A program made the translations under genes and the position numbers. Shown in pieces: positions 21,701 through 33,384 of a stretch of 64,000 bases of DNA (the stretch's first letter is position 1; each line of letters starts with the position of its first letter). The DNA is from Haemaphysalis longicornis (Eukaryota; Arthropoda; Arachnida; Ixodida; Ixodidae), in contig JABSTR010001154.1 of NCBI GenBank assembly GCA_013339765.2, positions 682,001-746,000 of the forward strand. The letters are read 5' to 3'. Below the pieces are notes generated by a model. It did not search any database. It had not been told where the DNA came from and was given only the letters and a program-made list of their open reading frames with translations.

Positions 21701-23403
21701 GCTGCGCTTCACAAGAATAGTGATTACGAACACCATGTTGTCCTTCACTAAAGAATATATCTTGTTTTTTATTTTTGTTCAATAATGTTGACAAGTATGA
21801 AGGTTGCCACCGGATGTAGTATTTCGAAAATGTTTTCCCTATATAAAAGTCTCTTTCAAGAACCATTTTACTTTTAGCAGTGCGGATGAATCGAGGAACT
21901 TTCAGGCAGGCGGACAGACAGGCAGACAGACAGACACGCGAAGAGACAGACCAAAATTTTCGCTTTTAAGTAGCCCAGTACAGAAAATCGTTTTTAAAAA
22001 ACCATTGCGGAGTGTTTCCAAATCTCACTTCCCTGGCTGATCGCAGATTCCTAGTAAAGGATGAAAATGCTACGGGTATTCTTCCGAAGTTACGGAGTGT
22101 TTGGCGTGCTGAATTTGGCGTCCAATGACTCGCTGCACACTGGCGTATGTGCCAAGCTGTGGTGTGTCTCCTCGTTTTTTGACTTCTTGCGCTTTTATCC
22201 TGGGCTCGCTAATTGTTTCCATAGAAGACGCGTGTGCTGCTGCACATTTTAACAACCCGTGTGACCATTTAAAATGGTTTCGCCACGGCGAAACGAGCCA
22301 ATGGTTTCGCCGTGGCATGCGCGACGAGAAATTCCAAACGCGGCTGGGAAGGGGGAGAGAGGGCGCTTTTCAATCACGGAACACAGTGTAGATGGCGCGG
22401 CGAATGGGCGCTATTACCCTGCGCACCGGAACCTGCTCACTCCGGCGGGCGCATCGGCGGGACCATTCCGTTGGCTTTGTCGTCTGCTTTAGCGACGGTT
22501 GTTTTGGGCCTGTTTTGGCGCAGCTTCGCGTCCATTGTACGCTTCCTTCGCACGGCTTGATTAACTTGTTCGACAGCACCTCCTTGGTAACCCGGACCCG
22601 ACGGAATTAAGTGGTCGTACGGCAAAGATACGTTAAGGATTAGTTTGCAGGGAGAGAAAACAAAATGTAGAGACCAAATACAGACACCTGGACGCTAGAG
22701 AAACAGTATCTTTTGTGCACTGCTTGCCACGAATGGGACTCCGTTTTCTAAATTGGTGAATACCAATTCGGTTGTGTTTTAGCAAGTAGTATTAGTAGTA
22801 TTACAAAATGCGAAATGCGCAACTGGTTCTGATAAATAGCGATTATAAAAGTTCCCTCAGCTTTCTCGCAATTCTCAAACTTACGAAACTAACTAGTTTC
22901 CGTGTCTGCGCTCGTGATGCGCGGTGCCCCGCGCCAGCACATCGGGTTCGCTAGGTTCCGCTGTCGCACCCTTCCAAAGACGCCGTCTCTCCGTTTTTTT
23001 TTTTTTCCTCCGACGCACGGCTGGGCTACAGCGGCGACGTCCGCCGCTCCAGCCCGGCCGTGGCCGTCGTTGCTGCTGCGTTCGGGACGCCGCCCCCGCG
23101 AAGCCCAGTTAACGGCTGGCAGAATCTCTGGTTCCACTCTTTGTAGAGCCTCGTGCGTGAATTCAAGTGACGTCGCATGGGCAATTGTTGCGGGTGTCGT
23201 TTACAGCTTTGCTTTCCAACCACCTTCACAGCGTGGATTGGAGCCTTTTTTTTTTTTTGGTTTTGTTGACTTCCAGGTGGTCGCCGCGAGTCTCGGGCTC
23301 ACGTGCGCGCGCTCGCCAATTTCTTGGCCTTTTTAACTGCGAACACGAAAAATTACGATTCGTTAAACAGCTACGCTATTAATAAAGTACAGTGGAACCC
23401 CGG

Positions 23404-23467
<64 letters not shown>

Positions 23468-26400
23468 GCTTTATTCATTTTTAGATACGTCCCCCGGACT
23501 TACGACGACCCGGTTCTTACGACGTATTACTGCAGTCGCGGCAAACTACCTATAGAAACAATGCATTAAAAACCCCTATGATGTGGCGGTCGGGTGCACG
23601 CGGTCCGCTTCATACGACGGACCCTAGTGCGAATAAACCGGCGGTTTTCCGAAATTTTACACCGCTTCGCCACCTCGTCCCGACCATCTCTATTCTTAAC
23701 CCCCGTTTGACGCTGCTTGATGTGCAAAGGTCCGCAGGCGGGCCAGACCACTGGCTGAACAGACGCAAGCAACCAGGCGGGTACTCATGAGCGGGGGTTA
23801 ACTGCGACGGCTCCACGCGGCAGCAGTACGTCAACGCCCCAACCGCAAGAAGTCGAAGTTCAGGTGACAGACGGATCGTGTTTCAAGCTCCCGTCGAGCT
23901 GCCAACGAACGCGACAACACATACGACTCAATCCCACGGCAATGACCGAACCGCCACTTTCCCCACCTGCTCGATCCAAGTTTCTTCATTTCACAACGCC
24001 TGATACCGCTCCTCTCTGTTTATCAGTGTCTTTCAAAGCCGCGTTGTCACTCCGCTTCTTTCTTTGCTAGAGTACCTCAATTCCCGCGCGACCGCCGCAA
24101 AGGTGAAGACACGTACAGGTCCGCGCAGAAGTAAACGGAGCGCGGGAGTGGTGGCCGAACTGCATCGCTGCGCCGCGTATGGGCGCCGACGGGAACGCCG
24201 GCCTAAGAGTGTTTTCGCACTGCCCTATCTGATATGTTTAATCCCCGCTCTTCTGGCGTGCCATGCTGGGCGTGACGATGGGCGCTGCTTGCATTGCGCT
24301 CGCAGGTATCAGAGCTGGACGAAGCTACGCGCGCTCGGAAACGTGCCTTGCTGCTCGCTGTAAAGGGTGCCATAAAATTGTAGGCCGCTGCGGTTTGGCA
24401 TAGCATGTCTTTGCGATGTAATTGATTGTAAGCCGGAAGCAAAATTGCCCTGGGCTACATAGAAATCACATTTACAGAAATTTTCGTTGTTCGGAAGAAT
24501 AATCTCGCTTCCAACATTTTTTTTTTAATTTTGGGTTTCTCCCAATTATTCCTGCCACTCAGTCCAGGTCTGTCCCGAAGAAACGGAAATAAAAAATGTC
24601 TATCCTGTGGAAATTTTGTATTAGTGAACGCCGCAAAGAACAGCTACAATGGTTGTTTCCTATCACAGCGGTCCTCATAGGGCGCATATTTTGTTGTCAC
24701 ATTTTGTTGTCATATTTTGTTGTCGCCCTTTCGCTCCCGCTGACGTGTGTAGCCGTCATAATTAAGATGTTGTACCGAAATGACCAATGACGAGTATGGT
24801 CGTCATCGGTCATTTTGGAGCCCCCACGGCGCTTTTTTTTTTCAAGCATTGAGGTCATGCGGTGAAGCCACCTTTTAATTCAATGCGGGGTTTCATTTAA
24901 AGCTCCAGCATTTTCTTAACTAATAAAAGGGGCTCGTTAAAAATAACAACGTTGGCTTTAACGCGACAACAAAATGTTCCCCCTATGAGGCCCGCTCTAA
25001 TAGAAGACAACGATTGTATCTATTCTTTACGGCGTTCTTCAACACATAAAATTTCCACCGCATGGGCATTTTGCATTTTCCTTTCTTCAGAGCAGACCTG
25101 AACTGAGTGGCAGCGGTAACTTGGGAGAAATTCAAAATTAAAACGGAGCAATGTTGGAAGTTAGACTTTTTTTCAGAATAACAAAAATTACTGTTAATAT
25201 GCTTTCCATATTATCCAAGGTAATTTTGTTGTCGGCCTACAATAAATTACACCGCAATGGCATGCTGTGGGAAACCGCAACCGCCTATTGCGGGTTTCAA
25301 GCCCCGACCTACTAAACTCATGATCGCGTGTGATCGTTCCGCGGTGTATGAACTCTGCTCAAATTGAAAGCAAACATTTCTCCGGTGCTTTCGAACATCT
25401 ATTCAGTGTGTTTTACCACTTCTTTTATTTGTACCACGAACTACTGAACTCCGTCCCCAGACCTCATGTCGGTGTCCTTTTTTTGTCTCTGTCGTGTTTC
25501 ATTTTTTTAATCTTTCACCTGACGTAGCATGTTAGGCTGTCTGCTGGACAGTCATCAGCATCATTAAACTGCACTCTCTCTTTCTCTCGCAGCGGCCTAC
25601 ACTTTTTATGGCACCCTTTACAGCGCGCAGCACAGCACGTTTCCGAGCGCGCGTAGCTTCGTCCAGCTCAACAGCGGCGGATTCGGTCGCCGCTGATGCC
25701 TGCGAGTGCAATGCAACCTTTTGAAGACCGTCACGCCCAGCATGACCCGCCAGAAGAGCGGCGATTAAACATATCAGATAGGGCGGCGGGGGCAGTGCGA
25801 AAACACTCTTTGACCGGTACACGGCCGGGCTGGAGGAGCGGCGGGCGTGCGCGCGCTCGCCGCTCCTCCAGTCCGGCCGTGACCGGTGCTCCTTGGTTCC
25901 CGTCGGCGCCCATACGCGGCGCAGTCATGCAGTTCGGTCACCACTCCCGTGCTCCGTTTACTTCTGCGCGGGCCTGTACGTACCCGTTGGCACTGCCATT
26001 TTAGGTCACTCGCTGGCCGCGGCATCTGTAGCAAGGCCGCGTTATAATTTTCGCTGCAACATGGTTTACTCACCAAGTTCGAATCACCTTATCTATTTCG
26101 CGTTGCTGGGTCTTGTGGGAAATAATAACAGCCATGTGTTCAGCACTTTGACCCAATATCAACAGCACTGGATCGTTCAAAGGTTGTCTCCACCATGAAC
26201 GGCAATGCCGTTATTTTTACATCTCCGCATTGCACTATCGTTCGTTTCGCTTGGCCTTGGCAGTTTCACACTCGCCTTTTCCTCTCTTAATTTGCTCGAC
26301 CACGTCGGTCTTATCTCGTGCGCGCAAGGCGCGGGGCTGGCGGGCTAGCTGGACGCCATGGAGAGGAGGGGCGCACAACACAGGCGTGCCTTGTTTTTAA

Positions 26401-29400
26401 AACTTGGGATTTTGGCTATAGGTTCGCAAATCACGCGAGAAAGCGCTAAATATAGTAGTTATAATCAGTTTTTAGCCCACCTGTCGCATTAGAACGTCTA
26501 CCAGGCCGGGATTTACCAGCACCCCGGTCATACGACGCTTTCTCAGGGTCCCTTGAAAGTCGTATCATCGGGGTTCCACTGTAGTTGGATTTGCTTGCCC
26601 CCCAGTAGCCACTGCTTCTGCAGTGGAGCGAGAGAACACACTGAAAAAATGCGCCACGCCCTACACGCGCATCCTTGGAGCGCGCTGCCCTGGAGCGATG
26701 ACGTCACCTCAATAATCAGCGAATCACATGAATCGCATTTTAAAGCGTTTTACCCCGCCTCAAAATATTATCATGAGCTTAATGTTATCACCACAGCTCC
26801 GCCTTGCCCGAGTTTCGCTCACACTCGGGCCTTCTGGAATAGCACCCCAAATGAGCGACTGAATGTTCGCGCTGCAAATTTCACCTGTCGCGGCCAGCTA
26901 TAGCAGCAGAGGTGAAAAAAGGGGGGAGTGGGGCATGAATTCTTAGCCTTTCGAACGGAAGCAGAAATTACGACTTGAGAAGACGCAGCGAACTTGCCAG
27001 TCCATTGGAGAAAAAGTGGGGCCAAATGAGTACTACTACCATGGCAGTCACGAAGTGCTTTCGAGAAGGTGGTGGTCGTTCTGGCCTTCTGCGCTGAACG
27101 TGCTACAGGCCCGTGAGGTCAGATTGGATTGTCATATTCACGAGAACTTTGTTCTTGCAGCTTTAGCATATAGCTTTGCAGGAAAAGTAAATGTACGTTC
27201 CGACTGCGAAGAACGGCCTCTGACAAAAAATGTTTCGCAGGAGCAAAGCCCGCAGAAGCCTTTAAACACATTTGGCAGTGTACTTGAGTGGCTCAGCGGC
27301 TGCCGTTGGGCGTTGGGATCATTAACAAAAAACCCACGCATAGGTAATCCGCTAAGGGACAAGGTAGGTTTCATTTTTTTTTTTCAGGGAAAATGTCAGA
27401 GGCAGCATTCGCACCGTGAAGGTTTCCAGGGGTGGCTGGCTCGCTTACATCTTTACTGGTGGTGACTACTTGCGTACTCGACGAAGGAAGATGACGCGAA
27501 ACCGCGCACCTTCCCCCTCCTTTTTTGTTTTTTATGTTGGCGTCGCATATTCGGTGACACACGACAAAGGAGAATCTCCTTCACCGAAACGGGCATTTCC
27601 CGTAAGGGGTGGGGTGTTCGCCTATCTCCTTTCCCGCACGAAAAGGAGCAGCTAGCGGCGCAGCCTCGTAAGCAGGCGCTTGCAAATCATAAGCTTCCCA
27701 GAACTTAGTGAAACCAAATGTGATTTCATAATACTTTCATAAATTGCTAAAACGGCAATGAAATAAATTGCACCGAACAAGTCCAATCGTAATGTATTTC
27801 TGTAAACATCTGCCCACTGTTGCCAGATTAGGTACGGAACATAGGCTAAAGAAAGCACTCCATCGTTGCTGTTTAATACAAATATGTGAAATTAACAACA
27901 ATAAAACGCACAGCTCCTATCTAAAATAATACAGAAGGTCTGTTAGCCGCACTTTATTTTTGTTATCGTGCATGCTTTTTCCACAGAACTGCTAGCTCCA
28001 CTTTATTGGTGTGTCAGTTACAGCAACTACGTAAAGGAGATCGGGGGTTGCTGTGTGTCAGGAGCGGCACTCCTTTCCACAAAATGTCTTTTGGCGTGGC
28101 GAAAGGGGTCTAGTTTAAAGGAGATCTAGCGTTGCCGTGTGTCACAGGTATAAGAAGCACGACTGGAGCAGGGGGAAGGGGGTACGGACGCAGCCCGAAG
28201 GGGAGGGCGCCCCTTCCAGTACCGTTTGTGGCCTCACCTCTAGCGCCGCCAGAGCGGCAGCTAACCAGCCGGTAGTCACGCTACCGTGGTAGTACAGTGG
28301 ATCTTCAGCCAAGCGCTTCACTACAGCGGGGTCTCTGGAGACCTTCTCGAGTGGCAACTTCCTCAAGGGGAGCCCCGGAATCACCCAGCGCAGAAGGCGA
28401 GCCACGGTCCGCTGGAGACAAAACGAAAGGAACCCGCCGTCGTGAGAACCCGTAGTCTTTGGGAAACGAGCACAAGGGTGAGAGGTAAATGTTAGGGGTG
28501 AGTTGATTCTGCCAATAATCTACCGAGTCACTGAGTGGCAATGACACTTAAAGTGGACTCTTGATAAACGTAGCGTGTGCGCGCACACATGCGCAGAGGC
28601 AGAGAGAGCAAACAGAAGCAGTCAGTAGAAGAAGCAGTACCCGTCAGTATGGAAGTTCCACTTTCGCTGCCAGTTGCGCGGTATTTTATTGCTTAATTTT
28701 TAACGTGCCAAGAAGTAAATCAGTAGTGATGTCAAACGTGCTCACTGGGTAGCTTAAGCTTTCTCACTATAGCCCTGAAAAGGTAAGGTCGGTCTTGAAG
28801 TGGCATAAATTGCTCGAAAGTCATAGTCACGGCCCAGCGCACGGATCAGAACGCAATGGATTAGAGGCAGCGCTACCGCACTGATGCTTCAGCGTGTCAA
28901 ATAATTTGTGACGATCACAGTTCATCAAAAAACACTCCTAGCCTTCCAGCTCCGATGGCATGCAATACCTTGAATGCTTTCGCACTGGGAGTGTACTGCA
29001 CTGTAACATGATTTGCACCCTTCTTGTCTATGAAAAACATGCTGACACAGCTATCAAAAACAGCGTTTTACACTATGGAACCAACCTTAAACAAAGTGGC
29101 CTCCTGTTTGTCTAAGCCCAGGAGAGGCCCCAGAAGAACCATGCCTGCGAAATCCTTGGGCTTCCGCTGAATCGTCAAAACGCATATCAGGCCGCCCTGC
29201 CAAGCAAGCGCCATGCACCAGGGACAATAAGTCAACTTGCCGCCAAAAATATTGAATCAGCTCATGCTATTATGCTACACTGTAAAATGAGTTACACCCT
29301 TTTTGTCTATTACGATCACCCTTGCACTCTACCGAAATAAAAGAAAAACACCCTTTCAAGGGGTGTAATTATCGATAAAACAGGCTTTAAAATTGTATTC

Positions 29401-32400
29401 TTGTGTTTTTATTATTAAGGGTGCTATCCACGACACAACACCCTAAAGGCCGTTTTCTTTTGTTTTTTATCCTAATGTGTAAGGGTGTTACTTATAAAGA
29501 GTGATAAGTAAAGGGTTTAAATTAAAGGGTTTAAATTATTTTACAGTGTAAAAGTTCATAAGAAGTACGGTATAGACAAATATTCACTTTCACTGCACGA
29601 CAGGCCCAGCCTGGTGGAATTAAGGTTGCTCAGAAGGGGACACACAAAGGCTGGGCACATTCGAGGCGGTTGCATTATATTTCCTCTAGAATCACACTGA
29701 GATTTGCTCCAGGGTGCCACAAAATTTCTGGGTATGTCCAGGAATGATCTGAAGTTGAATCGATATTGCTTGGGATAAATGGCACACGGGATAAGCATAC
29801 TTGCATGCTTTATAGCCCCTGAAGTGTTTTTTGTAGTAGTAGAATAGGTTTACTCGCCGGCGAGATAAAATATAGCCGGAGAAACAAAAATACTTAATGT
29901 TCAGAAATATCTCGAAGTGTTAGGCTGAATGTCAGCCTGCCGCCATAGAGGAGTACTATTTACTCTACTTTTCAGTTATTAAGGCCTCAGTGATAATGCA
30001 GGCATTATGAGTTGTATTATTGCGAGAAAAAAATCAGACGTGGGCTCTTCCTACCAATTCTATTCAAATGTGGGAACTGTTACTTCCGTAATGAAATCTT
30101 GTTTCTACTGCATCACGCTGATATTTAACAATTCACATATGACGGCTCAATTTCAGCTGCAAAAAGGTATCGACAATTATACTTGGGTTGGAAAGAAATA
30201 TTTGTCTAAAATAACGAACTATTACGCGGCTAATTCTATCGCTACTTGACGTACCACTTGGCCCTGCTATCTCTCAAGGCGAAAGAGACGAGACGAGCAG
30301 TGAATTTAAAAACAGTTCATTACTCAGTGTGTTATTAACGATTGATTGATTGACTGATTGATTGGCCTGGTTAAGATGGAACACAGCTGTTTTAACTGTG
30401 CAAGTACCATAACAATCAAGCTTACAAATGTGACATTACAGATGTCACGGCTCAAGTCGCGTGACTGAGTGACTGCGTGAACGAGTTGTGTTAAATCTAT
30501 AACAAAATACATGTGCCGAACTCTGAATGTAGGAACGGTACTCTGAAGCCCACTAAATGGTTAAATACTCACAGAGAAGCACATACTACTGGGGGGGGGA
30601 ATTGGACAACGCTCTGTAGGTATGAATGCATGCTGCTTACGCACGAACTTCCTCCATCGGCCAGCCAGAAAGTGTGGATTGCTTCTGTTCTTTTCGAAAG
30701 CCGTCACTTACCGTGGAATGACCAACGAGGTAGACAGGCTTTCCAGGGAAGGCAGTGCGGCGGACGTCAACATGCGTCAATAAGTCGTCCACGTAGGTGT
30801 CGAAAAACTTGATCGTGGCCCGGGGTCCCTCACTCCTGCCATGGCCGACTGAAAAGACGTACCCGCGAGACTTCGGCAACGTTCTACCGGAAGGCGACTT
30901 TCAAACATGTCTGGCAATCTGCTTGAGGCTAGCATACTATTTTAAAGATGTTAGTTTTTCTCGAACATATCACGCTGGTTTCGCTAACCTATATCAAGAG
31001 CATTGAATGCAGCCAACAACAGGCCGCCAGCAGGCCCATCAAGATGGCCGCCATCATCTTTCCACTGGGCTTCTCCGTGAACAGCATTATGTCTAGATTG
31101 AACGCCATCAACCACAAAAAAAAAAAGCTGAAAGTCCATTCTTTCGCCGGCCGTAGCGGAGTATTGTAAAAATAACCCGCGTGTTTCAATGACAAATCGC
31201 AGTAAGAGCCGTGAGCCCGACTTGCCGTGGTCGTGAGCGAAGACGCAGCAGCCCAGCCTGACCAAGGCACAAGCCAAGGTGTCGTACTTGTGGCCATGGC
31301 AGTGCTCTCCGAAGCCGTGCGCCACAAACACCAGCGCCCTGCAGTACAAAGTCGAGAACGTTTCGTGTTTAGCTATATGCGCAAATTAACGCGAATGCAA
31401 AGTAATCGTAGGGGTTCGTGCATTGAGGCACGCTTTCTTGAACGAGATTTTGCCCCGTATGCACTCTGACAATTAAGGAAACACACAAGTTTCTTGGTGT
31501 TGCTCAAGGCTGAATGTGGCTGAAACGACGAATTTTTATATTCCCATGTCCAACGCTTTAGATGTTCCTAGTTCCGAGAACAGCCACCCCTTGGCGCTGA
31601 ATCAAGAAGCCATAAACGGAGATGTATAGGTTTAAGGGCTCTGGGATTTCAGTCTTCGATTCCCCGCGCACTGTGCGACATGTAATCCAGTTTTAGTTTT
31701 TTGGCACGTGCTCCTACGGCGAGGATAGCCTTCGCGCTACCCGCGATCTATTTGTGGTGAATACGAGACTGATAACCTAAGAACTTCGACACTACTCCTC
31801 TACGTAGTTGGCTACACTTAAGCTACAGCAGAATGCCTGCTCCTGCGCAGTAATTCCAATCCACCCAGGTTAGCTCAGTCTCTAAAGCTGTGTTCCACTG
31901 AGAGCTCAGGCAGCCGCGGCGGTGACTGCATTGATGGTAAAGTGAAAAATAAAAAGCCGCCTGTGCTATAGGTCGACGCATACAGATCTTCTAAGGATTT
32001 ACATTAGTCCTCACACCTATAATGCTTCGGGCCTTTAATCCCAGGAATAGCGTTCGCACGCAAACACACTTTGCCACTTCTACAAAGTTCCGAAAAAAAA
32101 GATAAAAAATGTTGAACTCCCACCGCCAGAGATTTAAATAAATTTCAGCAGGGTAATAAAAATATATCAGGTAGATTTTGTGCCAATTCAAGCACAGATA
32201 GAATTGTTCAGAAATATTACGGAGGAACTGTCTATTGTTCCGCAAGGCAGCCGGAAAAGTAGGCTGCATGAAATGTTGCGGGCACTGCGCTCCCATTGCT
32301 GGTCTCGACCATGTTACCATTCTTCCGGAATTTTTTTGCCGGCAGTTGGTATTTTACTATGTCCCGCGAGGCTGCATTTTTTGCGTGCACCTTTCATTCG

Positions 32401-33100
32401 TATGTGTTTTAAGCCAGCGTCTTGCCTAACTTAACCCAACAAAGCCCACAAGGGTCAGTCTCGAATAAACAAAAAAAGACGTAATGCCGAAACACAACCG
32501 GGCGAATCTGTATTTCGTCATACCAAGTTTCTGAATAAATATCCACCTGAATAATGCGACAAAAATCAGAAACAACAAACTTAAAAAAAATAAAATGAAA
32601 CAAAGTTTGGGGCGGGACGGCTCGAACCAGTGACTTCACGAACCAGAAACAGCGCAACCTGCAGAGGCTAGCATACCTTCACAATGAAGTAAAGCTGAAC
32701 AACCAATCAGAAGACACCGCCGGAAAATATCCCAATAGTGTCGGCTGCCAGAAATATATCCACTTGCTATCACGAAGCGATTCCCGCGTAACCGAGCGGT
32801 AAATGCGGAAGGAATTTTGCTCTTTTATGCTGCATCTTTTGGTCGCACATTGCAATTGTGATTTCAAATTGAACGAATACATCAACAGGCCGCCGTAGGG
32901 TGACTCAGCAAAATGGGCAACGCGTTTTGGGGCGATGTGGTAAACGGAAAGGCTCGCGTGTCATCACTGACCGACCTTGGGTCCGTGTGGCCCTTCCACG
33001 ATTTGCAGACGATCTCGTAGCCATCCGCATTGATGAACGACAGCCTGCCGTCAAGGTAAACGCGAGTTGAGGAGCCAGAGGCTGTGAGAGGAGCTTCCAT
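18660..33100 (-). CDS. MGLL: Monoglyceride lipase, seven coding exons
   Basis: The exons read 33100-32976, 31338-31226, 30848-30712, 29196-29086, 28411-28238, 20261-20130 and 18764-18660. They join in frame to 298 codons plus TAG, against 303 residues in human MGLL. The enzyme hydrolyses monoacylglycerols (including 2-arachidonoylglycerol in animals) to fatty acid and glycerol at membranes and lipid droplets. It has the alpha/beta-hydrolase fold: the HGFGEH oxyanion loop at about 49-54, HDHVGHGRSEG, the nucleophile elbow GHSTG with Ser124, Asp241 in GSEDKLCD, and His271 in GAYHNLL. Ser, Asp and His are each two residues beyond the human positions. Intron 2 reads GC-AG; the other donors are GT. 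The start at 33100 has a good context (AGCATGG); the frame stays open upstream to a possible acceptor at 33187, so a longer N-terminus is possible. Nothing suggests a pseudogene. Confidence 0.92.
19205..19437 (+). mobile_element. Ruka-like SINE in MGLL intron 6
   Basis: The B box GGTTCTATTCCC and the body blocks GGAGGCGAAAAGCAAAAAC, GTGTACGAGATTTTGG and CAGGTGGTCAAAAATAATCC match the SINE at 9258. The tail is short (CAATCAATC). It is antisense to MGLL. Confidence 0.75.
20130..20261 (-). CDS. MGLL: MGLL coding exon 6
   Basis: It encodes VGLPFLIQHGSEDKLCDPAD and DKTIK. It carries catalytic Asp241 and the nearby Cys244, equivalent to a conserved Cys in vertebrate MGLL. The acceptor is TACGTAG and the donor AAG|GTGAGC, both in phase 0. 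Confidence 0.9.
20930..21880 (-). pseudogene. LINE reverse transcriptase fragment (in MGLL intron 5)
   Basis: Read on the minus strand: GQHGVRNHYSCEAQLVSLTH, the palm A block FSDFSKTFDKVCH, TSGVPQGSVLGP, YVNDLPYHV and LYADDSILF. This is the core of an RT of the CR1/L2/Jockey-like type, with YADD. A 174-base stretch around the VPQG block is present twice in tandem (about 21222-21395 and 21396-21570). One copy has a 4-base deletion in VPQGS. Stops and shifts make it inactive. Confidence 0.8.
21775..22010 (+). repeat. Dispersed repeat with CAGA run, second copy
   Basis: It matches 17845-18060 over the same blocks, including CCAAAATTTTCG and TTTAAGTAGCCCAG. It overlaps the 5' end of the LINE fragment. 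Confidence 0.55.
22890..23200 (-). repeat. Dispersed repeat D
   Basis: The reverse complement shares with 39915-40140 the blocks CAATTGCCCATGCG, CTCTACAAAGAGTG, AGAGATTCTGCCAGCCGTTA and CGAACGCAGCAG, then an inverted GC-rich pair around GGAGCGGCGG. The family is unknown. Confidence 0.65.
23403..23466. repeat. GATT tetranucleotide repeat
   Basis: On the minus strand it reads as a CAAT tail after AATGAATAAAGCTT. So it is the 3' tail of a minus-strand retroposon inserted just inside the left end of the TIR element. Confidence 0.9.
24085..24830 (+). repeat. Large inverted repeat, left arm
   Basis: The arm shares with the reverse of 24930-25985 the blocks GTCCGCGCAGAAGTAAACGG, CGCGTATGGGCGCCGACGGG, CTGATATGTTTAAT, GGGTGCCATAAAA, CTGCCACTCAG and TCCTCATAGGG. 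Indels are frequent. Together with the right arm it can fold into a long imperfect stem in any transcript crossing the intron. Confidence 0.7.
24930..25985 (-). repeat. Large inverted repeat, right arm
   Basis: This is the reverse copy of 24085-24830 with an extra GC-rich hairpin (about 25822-25905, with GGAGGAGCGGCGGGCG and its complement). The two arms are separated by about 100 bases. Confidence 0.7.
26584..28141. other. MGLL intron 5, unassigned part
   Basis: No exon or named repeat was recognised. A 149-codon plus frame at 27016-27465 is antisense to MGLL and has no known domain. Confidence 0.4.
28238..28411 (-). CDS. MGLL: MGLL coding exon 5
   Basis: It encodes 58 residues including VIPGLPLRKLPLE, SRDPAVVKRLAEDPLYYHG and the Ala-rich end LAAALAALE. 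This is the cap region that covers the active site and binds the acyl chain. The acceptor is GTCTCCAG and the donor GAG|GTGAGG, both in phase 0. Confidence 0.92.
29086..29196 (-). CDS. MGLL: MGLL coding exon 4
   Basis: It encodes 37 residues starting GGLICVL and containing KDFAGMVLLGPLL, which matches the strand and loop after the nucleophile elbow in the family. The acceptor is TTGGCAG and the donor AAG|GTTGGT, both in phase 0. It is too short to be seen as an isolated open frame; it was found by reading the gap between exons 3 and 5. Confidence 0.88.
29278..29549. mobile_element. MITE with CACTGTAAAAT ends (MGLL intron 3)
   Basis: The left end TA-CACTGTAAAAT and the right end ATTTTACAGTG-TA form inverted repeats with a TA duplication. 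The interior has ACACCCTTTTT and AAGGGTGT blocks that recur at 33690-33977, 56410-57050 and 58430-58935. It is non-coding and looks like a mariner-type MITE. Confidence 0.65.
30712..30848 (-). CDS. MGLL: MGLL coding exon 3
   Basis: It encodes VGHGRSEGPRATIKFFDTY through VYLVGHST and so carries the catalytic serine (Ser124) in GHSTG; the last Gly comes from exon 4. The acceptor is TTTTCAG, and the donor is ACG|GTAAGT in phase 0. Confidence 0.92.
31226..31338 (-). CDS. MGLL: MGLL coding exon 2
   Basis: It follows acceptor TACTGCAG and encodes RALVFVAHGFGEH through VFAHDH. It contains the oxyanion-hole loop HGFGEH. The exon ends at CACG followed by GCAAGT, a GC donor. Joining to exon 3 then gives DHVGHG, exactly the family motif, and no GT donor in reach gives this reading. 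Confidence 0.88.
31400..32975. other. MGLL intron 1, unassigned
   Basis: No exon was recognised. A degraded tRNA-like motif (GGTTCGAGCC on the minus strand near 32620) may be a SINE relic. Confidence 0.4.
32976..33100 (-). CDS. MGLL: MGLL coding exon 1
   Basis: It encodes the N-terminus with SFINADGYEIVCKSWKGHTDP, the first beta-strands of the MGLL fold. The donor is AG|GTCGGT and the exon ends in phase 2. The true exon may extend to about 33186, where a CAG acceptor precedes more open frame. I chose the ATG at 33098-33100 for its context and because family members have about this much sequence before the conserved core. Confidence 0.8.
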
Positions 33101-33384
33101 GCTTGGGAGGTTGTCGTGGCGCCAGATGAATGACTCATACTCACTCAGGAGATTAGCCAGAAAAGGGGTGCTGGTGCGGGGAAGCTGTGCATAGGATTTT
33201 AAGAAACATGTATATATATGGAATGCACTTAAAGTAGCCGTTCAGGATAAAAAAAATAGCAGTGGATTAGCTCGGCTGTTGCAGGATATACGAAGGGTGA
33301 GCTAAGGTTCAGCTAGTTATTCTTAGGTTTCTTGGTTGTCTATGGTTAGCTAGTTATCGTGCTTACTGCTTCTATAACTATTTC

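Larger units (their letters stand above)
23390..26581. mobile_element. Pogo/Tigger-like TIR element in MGLL intron 5
   Basis: The left end reads TA then CAGTGGAACCCCGG, and the right end reads CGGGGTTCCACTG then TA. So there is a TA duplication and terminal inverted repeats of the CAGTGGAAC type known from pogo-like transposons. The 3.2 kb interior has no transposase that I can see. It holds a GATT run (23403-23466) and a large inverted repeat. Other repeats may be nested inside. Confidence 0.55.

Noticed and set aside
27016..27465. Host exon on plus in MGLL intron 5
   Set aside because: No domain, no splice pair, and a repeat-like composition.
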